Origin: Bacteroidetes bacterium HGW-Bacteroidetes-5
Lineage (GTDB): Bacteria > Bacteroidota > Bacteroidia > Bacteroidales > UBA932
DNA: 64,000 nt
Direction: 5' to 3'
Assembly: GCA_002842515.1 (NCBI GenBank)
Contig: PHDC01000001.1
Coordinates: 2,108,001 to 2,172,000 of the forward strand
Shown: piece after piece, positions 25,681 through 34,720 of the stretch
Layout: every line of letters starts with the position of its first letter
How positions within the stretch are numbered: position 1 is the stretch's first letter
The notes under the pieces: generated by a model
Seen by the model: only the letters and a program-made list of their open reading frames with translations
The model's database searches: none
What the model was told of the DNA's origin: nothing
Translations under genes and position numbers: made by a program

Positions 25681-26539
25681 TTTTTGGGGTATCGTTAATG
25701 TTTGTTTTAATTTTATTCTTTTGATGAGCCTCACGAACAAGGTCCTTCTCCAGTTGAGAGATAAGGTTCTGTTTGCGTTTGCTTATAATTATCTCTTTTA
25801 TTCTGGGCAGATAGTACTCAAAAGGTGGAGTGCCGTCCGGCTTTATCCTCTCCGGAAAGAAGGCAAAGTAGTTGTAGAGTGAATCTTTGGTCTCGATATA
25901 CTGTTTGTTCTCCAGCTCTCTTTCGCAACTGTACAGGTCTAAAGGCATCTCTCTTGCAACTTGTGAGAGATCTGCCCATTGATTGTTAAAATTGTTGTAA
26001 CGATCTGCAGAGTTGAAGCACAGTTTCTCAAGTTCGTCTATATCTTCAAGGCTGACAGCTTTGTATAGGCTTCTTATCCTCTCCAGATTAGGAGATTTGG
26101 CAGAGATCTTAATGACTCTGGCCTTTACTACGGAGTTATTGAGAGAGATATTTGAAGAGTTTGCCAGATAGTAACTTCTTGCCTCCTCATTGGTAACCAG
26201 GGTGTCAAGCCTTTGGTCAATGTAGAGTTTTTCGTAACGGTAGGCAAGCAGTGAGTTTCGGTAGTCTTCAAGCTCTACTGTTACATCCTTATCCTCTTTG
26301 AGAAGCTGACTCTCCGCTTTCTCAACAATCAGGTATTTGAGTGCCCAGGAGTTTACATATTGACGGAGCATAGTAATGCTGTCGCCATAAGGTGTTCCGG
26401 CAGGGATTAGGTTACGGATATCCTCCTTGTAGAGATATCTGTCTCCTACCTGAGCAACAACATCATCCCCGGAACGGAACTCCAGAAACCTGCAGGAGGA
26501 GACCAGAAGGAGAAGTAATATTGTTGTTATTGCTCTCAT
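25670..26539 (-). CDS. SurA-N-like periplasmic lipoprotein (peptidyl-prolyl isomerase relative)
   Basis: Lipoprotein of 289 residues with lipobox VSSC (Cys16). The part VVAQVGDRYLYKEDIRNLIPAGTPYGDSITMLRQYVNSWALKYLIVEKAESQLL resembles the N-terminal domain of SurA/PrsA chaperones. The parvulin region is diverged and no active-site pattern is clear. It precedes the full SurA-like gene with an 11-bp overlap, so it probably acts with it in outer-membrane protein folding; that is inference. Confidence 0.8.
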   Translation of the reverse strand: MRAITTILLLLLVSSCRFLEFRSGDDVVAQVGDRYLYKEDIRNLIPAGTPYGDSITMLRQYVNSWALKYLIVEKAESQLLKEDKDVTVELEDYRNSLLAYRYEKLYIDQRLDTLVTNEEARSYYLANSSNISLNNSVVKARVIKISAKSPNLERIRSLYKAVSLEDIDELEKLCFNSADRYNNFNNQWADLSQVAREMPLDLYSCERELENKQYIETKDSLYNYFAFFPERIKPDGTPPFEYYLPRIKEIIISKRKQNLISQLEKDLVREAHQKNKIKTNINDTPKNEQ

Positions 26540-26577
26540 ATTTCTATTAACTATTTGCTTTACTTATATTTAAGCCT

Positions 26578-28047
26578 CTACCTGGTGTAGTTTGGAGACT
26601 CTCTGGTAATTGTAACATCGTGAGGGTGGTTCTCTATTACTCCTGCAGATGTTATTCGAATAAATTGTGCTGCCCGTAACTCCTCAAGGTTTTTGGCACC
26701 GCAGTAACCCATACCTGCTTTCAAACCGCCAACCAGCTGGTAAACAACCTCGCTTAAAGTTCCCTTATAAGGAACCTGTGCAACGATGCCCTCCGGTACA
26801 AGTTTTTTTACATCATCTTCCATATCCTGGAAATATCTGTCTTTGGAGCCTTGAGCCATCGCTTCAAGAGACCCCATACCACGATAAGATTTAAATTTTC
26901 TACCGTTGAGTATGATTGTGTCTCCGGGAGACTCCTCTACTCCGGCAAACAAAGACCCTGCCATAATTGTACTGGCACCCGCAGCAAGTGCTTTTACTAT
27001 GTCTCCGGAGTACCTGATGCCTCCGTCTGCAATTATAGGAATTCCTGTTCCCTTGAGAGCCTGAGCGGCAAGCATTATTGCCGTAAGCTGAGGGACTCCC
27101 ACTCCTGCAACCACTCTTGTTGTGCAGATAGAACCCGGCCCAATTCCAACCTTAACACCATCTACATTGCACTCTGCCAAAGCTCTGGCTGCATCTGCAG
27201 TGGCAATGTTCCCTGCAATCACCTGAAGATTCGGGAAAGCTTGCTTTACCTTTTTTACAGTCTGTAAAACATATACAGAGTGGCCGTGTGCCGTATCGAC
27301 AACAATTGCATCTATCCCCACAGAGACCAGTTTTTCAACCTTAAGAATTGTATCTGCACCAACACCTACTGCAGCCGCTACTCTAAGGCGTCCCTTTTCG
27401 TCCTTGCTCGCGTGAGGATTATCTTTAATCTTTGTAATATCCTTATAAGTGAGAAGACCTATCAGAACACCGCTCTCATCTACAACAGGAAGTTTTTCAA
27501 TCTTGTAATTTTTAAGAATGAGAGAGGCTTGTTGCAGATCTGTTCCTCTAACCGCAGTTATGAGGTTCTCCTTTGTCATCACCTCGGAGATAGGCGTCTT
27601 CATATTGTCTATAAAGCGAAGGTCGCGGTTTGTCACAATACCGATTAGCTTTTTATTCTCGTCAACAACGGGAATTCCTCCGATTTTGTTCTCTTTCATC
27701 AGAAAGAGCGCATCCCCGACAATCCCGTCTTTGTGTATGGTAATGGGGTCATAAATCATTCCGTTTTCTGCCCTTTTAACCCGTCTCACGTGGTCCATCT
27801 GCATCTCTATAGGCATATTTTTGTGAATTACACCGATACCCCCTTCGCGTGCAATCTCAATTGCCAGCTCTGCCTCGGTCACAGTATCCATTGCTGCAGA
27901 TACTACAGGAGAGCTGATTTTTATATTTTTTGAGAAATATGAACTCACATCTACATCTCTTGGAAGAACCTCACTTCTTGCAGGAACAAGAAGGACATCG
28001 TCAAAGGTAAGACCTTCTGGAATAATGATATTTGCCAATGATTGCAT
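26578..28047 (-). CDS. guaB: IMP dehydrogenase
   Basis: Converts IMP to XMP with NAD, the committed step to guanine nucleotides. The 489-residue protein starts at 28047 ([29 protein letters not shown]); a reading from 28071 would begin inside the promoter. Two CBS domains lie at residues about 95-205. The catalytic cysteine loop [20 protein letters not shown] is near residue 305, and [20 protein letters not shown] forms the flap. Single gene. Confidence 0.97.
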   Translation of the reverse strand: MQSLANIIIPEGLTFDDVLLVPARSEVLPRDVDVSSYFSKNIKISSPVVSAAMDTVTEAELAIEIAREGGIGVIHKNMPIEMQMDHVRRVKRAENGMIYDPITIHKDGIVGDALFLMKENKIGGIPVVDENKKLIGIVTNRDLRFIDNMKTPISEVMTKENLITAVRGTDLQQASLILKNYKIEKLPVVDESGVLIGLLTYKDITKIKDNPHASKDEKGRLRVAAAVGVGADTILKVEKLVSVGIDAIVVDTAHGHSVYVLQTVKKVKQAFPNLQVIAGNIATADAARALAECNVDGVKVGIGPGSICTTRVVAGVGVPQLTAIMLAAQALKGTGIPIIADGGIRYSGDIVKALAAGASTIMAGSLFAGVEESPGDTIILNGRKFKSYRGMGSLEAMAQGSKDRYFQDMEDDVKKLVPEGIVAQVPYKGTLSEVVYQLVGGLKAGMGYCGAKNLEELRAAQFIRITSAGVIENHPHDVTITRESPNYTR

Positions 28048-28068
28048 AACTCTTTTTTTTATAATCTG

Positions 28069-28076
28069 CAAAGATA
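28069..28076 (-). promoter_or_regulatory. -7 promoter box of guaB
   Basis: Minus-strand TATCTTTG matches TAnnTTTG, about 22 bp before the ATG at 28047; it supports that start. Confidence 0.55.
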
Positions 28077-28087
28077 GTGAAAAATGG

Positions 28088-29026
28088 TTACAGGTTATAG
28101 AGCCTGGATTGAAATGTTTCTCTCTCTTGTAGCCTTTTCTCCAATAATCTTAAAAGTTCCACATTCCGGATAAACCCCCAGGGGTTAGATTTAACAAATC
28201 TTGGGGGGAGTTCGCCCGCAAACCTCTCTATAAATAGGTTTGGACGAAGCAGCTCCAGGAAATCTACAAAGAAATCTATATACTCTTCAAGAGACATCTG
28301 CACAAAATCCTGCGGCCTCTGTTCAAACTCCAGCTCCATCTTTGTCCCGGTAACAATCTGAAGTTGATGAAATTTTACGGAGTTAACCGGAAGGCGGTTA
28401 ATCTCACCTGCATATGCCATCATATCTTCGCGACTCTCTCCCGGAAGCCCGAATATGAAGTGTGCCCCCTGATGAAGCCCTTTGAGGGCTGTCTTCTCTA
28501 TTGCATCTATAGCGTCTTTGAAGGTGTGGCCTCTGTTTATCCTCTCCAGAGTTTTGTCGTGAATACTCTCTATGCCGTACTCTATTACCACTATGTGATC
28601 ATTTGAGATTTGCGAAAGGAGTTCAAGCTTACTCTCATCTATGCAGTCCGGGCGGGTTCCAATAACAATACCCTTAACCAGCGGGTGGGAGAGTGCCTCC
28701 ATATAGCGTTTACGCAGAGTCTCGGTGCCGGCATAAGTGTTGGAATATGGCTGAAAATATGCAAGATAGCCCTCCGCAGTGCGATATCTTTTTTTGTGAA
28801 ACTCAATACCCTCCTCTATCTGCAATAGGATATCCTTATCTGGCGTGCTGTAGGAGGGGTGGAAGGCATCGTTGTTGCAATATGTACAACCTCCTGTCGT
28901 TATAGAGCCATCTCTGTTGGGGCAGGAGAAGCCTGCATCCACAACAATCTTCTGAAGCCGGCTCCCATATTTTTCGCGAAAGTATCCTACATAGGAGTTG
29001 AATCTTCTGTTGCCGTTAAAGCGCAT
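28088..29026 (-). CDS. TIGR01212-type radical SAM protein (YhcC-like)
   Basis: Radical S-adenosylmethionine protein of 312 residues. The cluster region reads GFSCPNRDGSITTGGCTYCNN near residue 34, the family's variant spacing. Other family marks are GYLAYFQPYSNTYAG, GIVIGTRPDCID, VVIEYGIESIHDKTLERINRGH and GAHFIFGLPGESREDMM. The reaction of this family is not established. Its start overlaps the YhcH stop by one base (TGATG), so the two are an operon. Confidence 0.9.
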   Translation of the reverse strand: MRFNGNRRFNSYVGYFREKYGSRLQKIVVDAGFSCPNRDGSITTGGCTYCNNDAFHPSYSTPDKDILLQIEEGIEFHKKRYRTAEGYLAYFQPYSNTYAGTETLRKRYMEALSHPLVKGIVIGTRPDCIDESKLELLSQISNDHIVVIEYGIESIHDKTLERINRGHTFKDAIDAIEKTALKGLHQGAHFIFGLPGESREDMMAYAGEINRLPVNSVKFHQLQIVTGTKMELEFEQRPQDFVQMSLEEYIDFFVDFLELLRPNLFIERFAGELPPRFVKSNPWGFIRNVELLRLLEKRLQERETFQSRLYNL

Positions 29027-29472
29027 CAGAGAAGAATTTTAAAAATAGCCTTCTTGATTTTTCCGACCCCGATAAGTGGAGCGTGTGCATCGTGTGGGAA
29101 GAGAACCACCAGTGTTCCCGGACCCATATTGAGAAAATACTCCGGCTCCTCTTCCAGGAAGGCAATATCTTTTACCTGGTCATAAGGAATATCGTCTCCG
29201 TTGCACCGGCTGCGATCTCTAACTCCGATTGTCTCCTCTCCCTGCAAAAGAATATGAATGTCTATGTAAGAGTCGTGAACTTCTAGTTTTGGAATCACCA
29301 GACCTTTTCCCTCGCCCTCCCATATTTTGCAATATATATCTTTGCCCATAATTTGATACTCACCGGGTTCAAGTTCATCCAACCGGGTTTTTGTCATATA
29401 TTCAAAGGCTTTCTGAAATCTGGAGTGGAGATGGGTATATCTCTCAAAACCTTTTAAAGAATCTACTATCAT
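29026..29472 (-). CDS. YhcH/YjgK/YiaL-family protein
   Basis: Small cupin-like beta protein of 148 residues (DUF386). The segments DELEPGEYQIMGKDIYCKIWEGEGKG, KLEVHDSYIDIHILLQGEETIGV and MGPGTLVVLFPHDAHAPLIGVG are typical, with His residues that may bind metal. Members are linked to sugar (sialic acid type) metabolism or to biofilm control. Here the partner is a radical SAM gene, so no sugar role is indicated. Confidence 0.9.
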   Translation of the reverse strand: MIVDSLKGFERYTHLHSRFQKAFEYMTKTRLDELEPGEYQIMGKDIYCKIWEGEGKGLVIPKLEVHDSYIDIHILLQGEETIGVRDRSRCNGDDIPYDQVKDIAFLEEEPEYFLNMGPGTLVVLFPHDAHAPLIGVGKIKKAIFKILL

Positions 29473-29489
29473 AATTCAGGATATTTATG

Positions 29490-29506
29490 CAAATATAGTA
29501 TCTTTG
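29490..29506. promoter_or_regulatory. back-to-back -7 boxes of yhcH and the GHL10 gene
   Basis: Minus-strand TATATTTG (29490-29497) and plus-strand TATCTTTG (29499-29506) are one base apart and make a near-palindrome. Both genes start 18-35 bp away. RNA polymerase could not hold both at once. Confidence 0.6.
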
Positions 29507-29540
29507 TAAGGATATACTAACCTCAAAAGCCAATAACCCT

Positions 29541-31061
29541 ATGAAGAAAAATTTTATCATTCTGTTTACGGCTCTTATCTTTAACCTCCATTTCAATAGT
29601 GCCGTTTCACAGGTTTATGACGGTAAACACGAGTGGAGGGCTGTTTGGATAGCCACGGTTAATAACATTGACTGGCCCTCTCGCCCGGGACTCAGCTCTC
29701 AGGATCAGCAAAAGGAGCTTATTGAGTATCTGGATCTTTTCAAAAAGATGAATTTTAATGCCGTTGTACTTCAGGTACGGCCAACTGCAGATGCCTTTTT
29801 TGTATCACCATATGAACCCTGGTCCATATACCTTACAGGTGACCAGAAAGTTGCACCATCTCCTGTATACGATCCCCTCGAATTTGCGATAAAGGAGTGT
29901 CATAAAAGAGGGATGGAACTTCACGCGTGGCTAAACCCATACAGGGTCTCTCAGGATACTTCAAACCTAAAGGAGATGAGTCCCAACCATCTTTACAGAG
30001 AGAGGCCGGAGCTCTTTGTACGACACGGTAAAAAACTCTATTTTGACCCGGCTTTTCCTCAGACGAGGGAGTTTCTGGTAAAAGTTATTAAGGATCTTGT
30101 TATCCGTTACGATCTGGATGGAATTCACTTTGACGACTACTTCTACCCTAATAATGATTTTGAAGATTCAAAATCTTTTGCATCCCACTCCAGAGGTTTT
30201 AAGCCCGAAGAGAAGATGGCCTGGAGGAGAGAGAATGTAGATATGGTAATCAAGATGCTTCGGGACACTATAAAATCTGTTAAGCCGTATGTAAAATTCG
30301 GAATCAGCCCCTATGCAGTGTGGAGAAACAAGAAAGAGGATCCGAGAGGTTCAGATACAAAGAGCTATAGTTACACTAACTACGACCATCTTCACGCAGA
30401 CATTCTTCTTTGGATGGAGAAGGGCTGGCTGGACTATATTCTTCCACAGCTCTATTTTAACATTGGGTATGATGCTGCAGATTTTAAAGTTCTGGCAAAA
30501 TGGTGGGAAGATTATAACGCAGGCACTCCGGTTTATGGAGGTCTCGGTACCTACAGGCTGGCAGCAGATGCTAAGATACCGGAGTGGCGCTCTGCAAAGG
30601 AGATAAAGCTACAGGCAGATATGCTCAGGACAATGCCATCTTACCAAGGCGTTTGTTATTTTAATGCGAAGAATTTCAAAGAGAATCGCCTTGGGATAAA
30701 TTCGGTAATGGAAGAGCTCTATCCACACCCGGCATTGGTTCCGGCTCTAAAGGGGATTCCGCTAAAAGCACCTGCTGCACCCAAAAATCCGAATTTAATT
30801 CAAACGGGGGATGTTCTTAAGATAACCTGGGATACCGGGAAAAAGGACAAATCGGATGTTCACGCTGCAAAATACCACCTGATTTATCGTTTTGAAAAGG
30901 GTGAGAAACCGGACTTCACAAAGGGAACCGCAATCGTTGCGCTAACAGGTGAAGATTCATATTTAATAAAGGAGTCTAACGGGAAAGATTATCAATATTA
31001 CCTATCTGCTCTGGACAGGCTGTTTTGCGAAAGCAAACCTGTAAAAGTGACTGGCAGATAA
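29541..31061 (+). CDS. GHL10-family (DUF187) secreted glycosyl hydrolase-like protein
   Basis: Exported protein of 506 residues (signal peptide MKKNFIILFTALIFNLHFNSAVSQ). Residues about 28-350 form a TIM-barrel of the GHL10 family: EWRAVWIATVNNIDWPSRPGL, FNAVVLQVRPTADAFF, ELHAWLNPYRVS, YDLDGIHFDDYFYP with acidic residues in the pocket, and WLDYILPQLYFNIG. A C-terminal fibronectin-like domain follows (APAAPKNPNLIQTGDVLKITWDTG). Members are linked to peptidoglycan, and it is followed by NlpC/P60 and dipeptide epimerase genes, so a cell-wall role is likely. Confidence 0.88.
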   Translation: MKKNFIILFTALIFNLHFNSAVSQVYDGKHEWRAVWIATVNNIDWPSRPGLSSQDQQKELIEYLDLFKKMNFNAVVLQVRPTADAFFVSPYEPWSIYLTGDQKVAPSPVYDPLEFAIKECHKRGMELHAWLNPYRVSQDTSNLKEMSPNHLYRERPELFVRHGKKLYFDPAFPQTREFLVKVIKDLVIRYDLDGIHFDDYFYPNNDFEDSKSFASHSRGFKPEEKMAWRRENVDMVIKMLRDTIKSVKPYVKFGISPYAVWRNKKEDPRGSDTKSYSYTNYDHLHADILLWMEKGWLDYILPQLYFNIGYDAADFKVLAKWWEDYNAGTPVYGGLGTYRLAADAKIPEWRSAKEIKLQADMLRTMPSYQGVCYFNAKNFKENRLGINSVMEELYPHPALVPALKGIPLKAPAAPKNPNLIQTGDVLKITWDTGKKDKSDVHAAKYHLIYRFEKGEKPDFTKGTAIVALTGEDSYLIKESNGKDYQYYLSALDRLFCESKPVKVTGR

Positions 31062-31081
31062 CATAAAACATATTCAGTTAT

Positions 31082-32290
31082 ATGAAAAAATTTACTTTGT
31101 TATTATTGGTGGCTCTTTTAGCCATCTCCTGTACTTCAGGTAAAAAGAGTGAGAAGATCCAAAAAGAGTTTGACGAGATAGCTCAGCAGGTCAAACAGGA
31201 GTTTGCCCCCGACAGAAGGGTGAAAACATTTGAGCCCTCAGTTGAGATGTCGGAAAATGACGACAGGTCTCTCATACTTAAAGGATCTACCACCGAAGCT
31301 GCTGCCAAGGAGGCCCTTCTAAAAGCTCTTTTGGAAAAAAACTTCCAGGTGCTGGACAGTATGGTTATCTTACCGGATCCATCTCTCGGGGATAAAACCT
31401 TTGGAATAACTGCGCAGTCTGTAATTAACTTTAGGTATGGTTCGGGCTACTCCAACGAATCTGCCACACAGACACTAATGGGAGCACCTTTACGAATACT
31501 AGAGAAGAGGGGTGGATGGATAAGGGCTATTACACCCGAAGGATACATCGCCTGGGTCACATCGGGAAGTATACAACCGATGAACCAGAGTGAATTCAAT
31601 GACTGGACATCTGCAGCAAGACTAATAATCACAACACATTACACTCTGTTTCGTGAGTCACCGTCAGAGGAGTCTGCCGTGATTTCCGATGGAGTTTGGG
31701 GCAATATTGTTCGTATGGACGGAACCTCCGGTAACTACTACAAAGTTATACTGCCAAACGGGAAGAGCGCGTTTTTACAAAAGTCTCACGCTCAAGACTT
31801 CACTAAGTGGACTGAGAGCAGAAACCCCACTGCCCAGAATATATTAGCTACCGCCAAACAGTTTTTAGGCTTCCCTTATATGTGGGGTGGAACATCCATT
31901 AAAGCTGTTGACTGTTCGGGATTTACAAAGAGTGTCTTCTTTTTTAACGGAGTCATACTCGAAAGAGATGCATCTCAACAGGCTTTAACAGGTGAAGATG
32001 TAGATATTAGCAACGGATTTGAAAATCTTCTTCCGGGAGATCTTCTCTTCTTTGGTTCAAAGGCTACCGAGCAGAAGAAGGAGCGGATTACACACGTTGG
32101 AATTCATATTGCATCAGGAGAGTTTATCCACTCTGCCACATCTGTAAGAATTAACTCGCTCATTCCTGACTCTGCAAACTACTATGAAGGCTCAAACCGT
32201 CTTGTCAGGGCAAAAAGGCTGCTTACCAGAGTAGATCAGGAGAGTGATATTATCTCAATTAAAAAGCACCCTTGGTATTTTGTAAATTAA
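31082..32290 (+). CDS. NlpC/P60 lipoprotein with SH3 domains (YkfC-like)
   Basis: Lipoprotein peptidase of 402 residues, lipobox AISC (Cys17). Two SH3-like regions fall at residues about 120-175 (LMGAPLRILEKRGGWIRAITPEGYIAWV) and 185-240. The C-terminal NlpC/P60 domain has the catalytic Cys in WGGTSIKAVDCSGFTKS (near residue 277) and His in THVGIHIASGEFIHS (near residue 339). Such enzymes cut the gamma-D-Glu to diamino acid bond of wall peptides and release L-Ala-D-Glu, the substrate of the epimerase encoded next. Confidence 0.92.
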   Translation: MKKFTLLLLVALLAISCTSGKKSEKIQKEFDEIAQQVKQEFAPDRRVKTFEPSVEMSENDDRSLILKGSTTEAAAKEALLKALLEKNFQVLDSMVILPDPSLGDKTFGITAQSVINFRYGSGYSNESATQTLMGAPLRILEKRGGWIRAITPEGYIAWVTSGSIQPMNQSEFNDWTSAARLIITTHYTLFRESPSEESAVISDGVWGNIVRMDGTSGNYYKVILPNGKSAFLQKSHAQDFTKWTESRNPTAQNILATAKQFLGFPYMWGGTSIKAVDCSGFTKSVFFFNGVILERDASQQALTGEDVDISNGFENLLPGDLLFFGSKATEQKKERITHVGIHIASGEFIHSATSVRINSLIPDSANYYEGSNRLVRAKRLLTRVDQESDIISIKKHPWYFVN

Positions 32291-32306
32291 ATGAATCTTA
32301 AAAGAG

Positions 32307-33461
32307 ATGAACAACATTACAACAAGAAGAAACTTTATTAAATCTGCAGGCCTTCTTACAGCTGCGGCTGCAATTTTGAACCCATTCGAAATTTTCGCAC
32401 AGAGCAGATCCTCTGCCGCAAAAAAAACTGCAGAGAAAAAGCTTACCCTGTCGTGGGTTCCGTTTGACGCAAAGCTCAGGCACCCCTTTACGATATCAGG
32501 CTTTACCAGAACTACTACACCAATTGTGCTTACAGAGATTACCTGGGATGGCTTCACCGGTTATGGAGAGGCTGCAATGCCTCCATATTTAGGTGAAACA
32601 CAGGCGTCTGTGATGGAGTTTCTCAAAAAACTGGATCTTTCAAAATTTAGTTCACCATTCCAGATTCAGGACATAATGAATTATGTAGACTCTGTTGCCC
32701 TTAACAACACAGCGGCAAAAGCTGCGGTGGATATTGCACTTCACGATTTAGTGGGCAAAATTATGGGACAGCCCTGGTGGAAAATATGGGGGTTCAACCC
32801 TGCAACCACACCCAACACATCATTCACTATTGGTCTCGATACAGAGGAGGTTGTGAAGATTAAAACTCTCGAGGCATCTCCATACAAAGTTATTAAGGTT
32901 AAGCTTGGAGTAAACGAGAAGACAGACAAAATGATGGTAGATACAATCCGCTCTGTAACCAACACAATAATTTGCGTTGATGCCAACCAGGGATGGAAAG
33001 ATAAGCACTATGCTCTGGATATGATTCACTGGCTCAATGAGAGAAATGTGAATATGATAGAGCAGCCTATGCCAAAACTGCTTCTTGACGAAACCGCCTG
33101 GCTTAGCGAAAAGAGTCCGCTTCCGGTGATTGCAGATGAAGCTTGCCAGCGCCTTACCGATATTCCTAAACTCAAAGGTGCCTACCACGGGGTTAATATA
33201 AAGCTGATGAAGTGTACCGGAATGCGCGAGGCGAGGGAGATGGTATCTCTTGCAAAGGCTTTGCATATGAGAATAATGATTGGATGTATGACAGAAACAT
33301 CTTGCGCAATCTCTGCCGCTGCTCAAATAGCGCCCGAGACAGAGTGGGCAGATCTGGACGGAAATCTGCTTATTTCAAACGATATGTTTGACGGAATGAA
33401 GATTGTAGAGGGTAAAATCACACTCAATGAGCTAGCCGGCATTGGAGCGATAAAACTTTAA
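32307..33461 (+). CDS. dipeptide epimerase (L-Ala-D/L-Glu type), enolase superfamily
   Basis: Enolase-superfamily enzyme of 384 residues with a Tat-like leader (TRRNFIKSAGLLTAAAAILNPFEIFAQ). The active-site set is complete: Lys-x-Lys in VIKVKLG (near 195-200), metal ligands in ICVDANQGW, NMIEQPM and VIADEAC, and a second catalytic Lys in NIKLMKC (near 298). This matches muconate-lactonizing-type dipeptide epimerases. With the P60 and GHL10 genes it forms a wall-peptide recycling set. The exported leader is unusual for YcjG, which is cytoplasmic, but is common in Bacteroidetes members. Confidence 0.9.
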   Translation: MNNITTRRNFIKSAGLLTAAAAILNPFEIFAQSRSSAAKKTAEKKLTLSWVPFDAKLRHPFTISGFTRTTTPIVLTEITWDGFTGYGEAAMPPYLGETQASVMEFLKKLDLSKFSSPFQIQDIMNYVDSVALNNTAAKAAVDIALHDLVGKIMGQPWWKIWGFNPATTPNTSFTIGLDTEEVVKIKTLEASPYKVIKVKLGVNEKTDKMMVDTIRSVTNTIICVDANQGWKDKHYALDMIHWLNERNVNMIEQPMPKLLLDETAWLSEKSPLPVIADEACQRLTDIPKLKGAYHGVNIKLMKCTGMREAREMVSLAKALHMRIMIGCMTETSCAISAAAQIAPETEWADLDGNLLISNDMFDGMKIVEGKITLNELAGIGAIKL

Positions 33462-33477
33462 GATTAAAATTATTTAT

Positions 33478-33485
33478 TACCTTTG
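33478..33485 (+). promoter_or_regulatory. -7 promoter box of the 90-residue protein gene
   Basis: TACCTTTG fits TAnnTTTG, 20 bp before the ATG at 33505. Confidence 0.45.
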
Positions 33486-33504
33486 GCCCAAATTAAATTC
33501 TAGT

Positions 33505-33777
33505 ATGGCAAGTTTAAAAATTATTAAAAAAGATATTGATTATCTTATTTCTGAGGTGGTTTCAGATTGCTGGACATTCCTTTACATCAACCCCGATAAA
33601 AAAGCTGAAGATGTGGTTGAGATTATAAATGATTCAATCAAGCTCAGGAATGAACTTTTTGCAAGAGTCAATAATCCGGACAAAAAGAGTATGAAAGCTC
33701 ACTATAAAGCTATAAATCAAGATCTTCTGACAGGCGTAGACGCGCTGTTTCAAAGGATAAGCCAGTTGACAAAATAG
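33505..33777 (+). CDS. small conserved helical protein, function unknown
   Basis: A 90-residue, mainly helical, charged protein (MASLKIIKKDIDYLISEVVSDCWTFLYINPDKKAEDVVEIINDSIKLRNELFARVNNPDKKSMKAHYKAINQDLLTGVDALFQRISQLTK) without signal peptide or membrane segment. The regular codons, promoter box upstream and terminator downstream support a real gene. I recognise the general look of a Bacteroidetes-only family but no function. Confidence 0.75.
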   Translation: MASLKIIKKDIDYLISEVVSDCWTFLYINPDKKAEDVVEIINDSIKLRNELFARVNNPDKKSMKAHYKAINQDLLTGVDALFQRISQLTK

Positions 33778-33808
33778 GCGTTATATAAGAGAGCATTTGC
33801 TCAAAATA

Positions 33809-33842
33809 GAGGCTGTCTAAATGTAGGCAGCCTCTGTTTTTA
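33809..33842 (+). terminator. terminator hairpin before element copy B
   Basis: GAGGCTGTCTA, short loop, TAGGCAGCCTC and a T run. The stem is nearly the same as at 18281, although the upstream genes are unrelated. Confidence 0.85.
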
Positions 33843-34058
33843 TATATAGTCGCCAGTTCTGCTATAGAAAGCTCAACAATCGCAACGCAGTTTTTCTTAA
33901 CGCTTTTTTCTTTGTGTTTTTCGGGGCTTCCGGAACGCCTCCCTTCGGTCGTTGAACGGTCCTCAGCCTAATCCGAAAAACCCTACAGAAAATAAGCTAA
34001 AAAACAGATGTTGCTTATAGTTGAGCTTTCCAAAGCATAGAACTATAGCGACATATTC
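33843..34058 (+). repeat. dispersed hairpin element, copy B (full length)
   Basis: About 215 bp. The left end AGTCGCC and right end TAGCGACA are inverted. Inside them AGAAAGCTCAAC (33866-33877) pairs with GTTGAGCTTTCC (34020-34031), and GCAAC pairs with GTTGC. The core from 33892 (AACGCAGTTTTT) to 34012 (CAGATGTTGC) is almost the same as in copies C and D, including TTCGGGGCTTCCGGAACGCC and GTCGTTGAACGGTCCTCAGC. The whole folds as one long hairpin. No ORF. Confidence 0.85.
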
Positions 34059-34236
34059 TAAAAAAACCTCTTTTCTTTTACAACAGTATGCTGTCAACAA
34101 TATCAGCTCACGGTGTCAGCACGGAAAATCCTCCCCACCTGCTTAAACGCCACATTTTCAGCAAATATCTGTGCAACCTCTCGGTTTTTTTGGATAGCGC
34201 AGATAATCAAATGCAAAATTTTCACAGACCGCATTC

Positions 34237-34343
34237 ATCTCAGAGCTATAGTGCCAAACATCAGATTTTAACCTACTTACACCAAACACGCTATTTGTAA
34301 TAATTCCTTGATATTAAGCAAATTGGCACTATAACTCTGAGAT
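34237..34343. repeat. 107-bp inverted-repeat unit inside the gene-free block
   Basis: Arms 34237-34257 (ATCTCAGAGCTATAGTG...) and 34323-34343 (...ACTATAACTCTGAGAT) agree at 20 of 21 positions around a 65-bp AT-rich centre. Size and form are MITE-like. Confidence 0.65.
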
Positions 34344-34550
34344 AAAACTCTCCCGCGCAGCGGTAAACACACCTGCGCAGTAGACCGCATCCTTGGGAGT
34401 ATTTTGTAATTAATTGTATTTAAAAGATACAGTCCCGATGACTTTGAGTATGGTATGGAGTTGACAAGAACTATATATCACAATATGTGTATAATGCAAA
34501 AAACTCCCGAGGATCAAAAAGTTATGTGGGGAACTTTAGTAGTTGGAATT

Positions 34551-34720
34551 CTCACAGCAGGAAAGCCAATCTCCCGCGGGCTGTTAAATAACCCCCTCTG
34601 CAGCAAAAGGGCACACTCAGCCGGAAGGAGCGAACTTGTGAGCGGATGAGGATGGACGTGCCCGTTGTGTAGAGGGGGGTATAAGCCCGCAACGTTTAAA
34701 ATATGCTTTTCTGCTGTGAG
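34551..34720 (+). ncRNA. candidate structured RNA (strand uncertain)
   Basis: The outer stem CTCACAGCAGGAAAGC (34551-34566) pairs with GCTTTTCTGCTGTGAG (34705-34720) with one G-U. The next stem GCGGGCT (34576) pairs with AGCCCGC (34684), then ACCCCCTCT (34591) with AGAGGGGGGT (34671), and GGGCAC (34609) with GTGCCC (34658), leaving a 43-base head. Stems separated by internal loops along 170 bases look like a folded RNA of the 6S-like kind, but I cannot assign a family. Strand and expression are unknown. Confidence 0.4.

Noticed and set aside
33843-34058. Integron attC site
   Set aside because: Palindromic like attC, but there is no GTTRRRY core arrangement, cassette array or integrase.
34088-34649. 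Two plus-strand frames of 64-70 codons in the 34-kb block
   Set aside because: They run through inverted-repeat arms, have no recognisable ribosome-binding site and show composition unlike genes.
34551-34720. Group II intron, RNase P RNA, tmRNA or retron RNA
   Set aside because: No GTGCG intron start, no domain V, no RNase P or tmRNA consensus words and no reverse transcriptase gene nearby.
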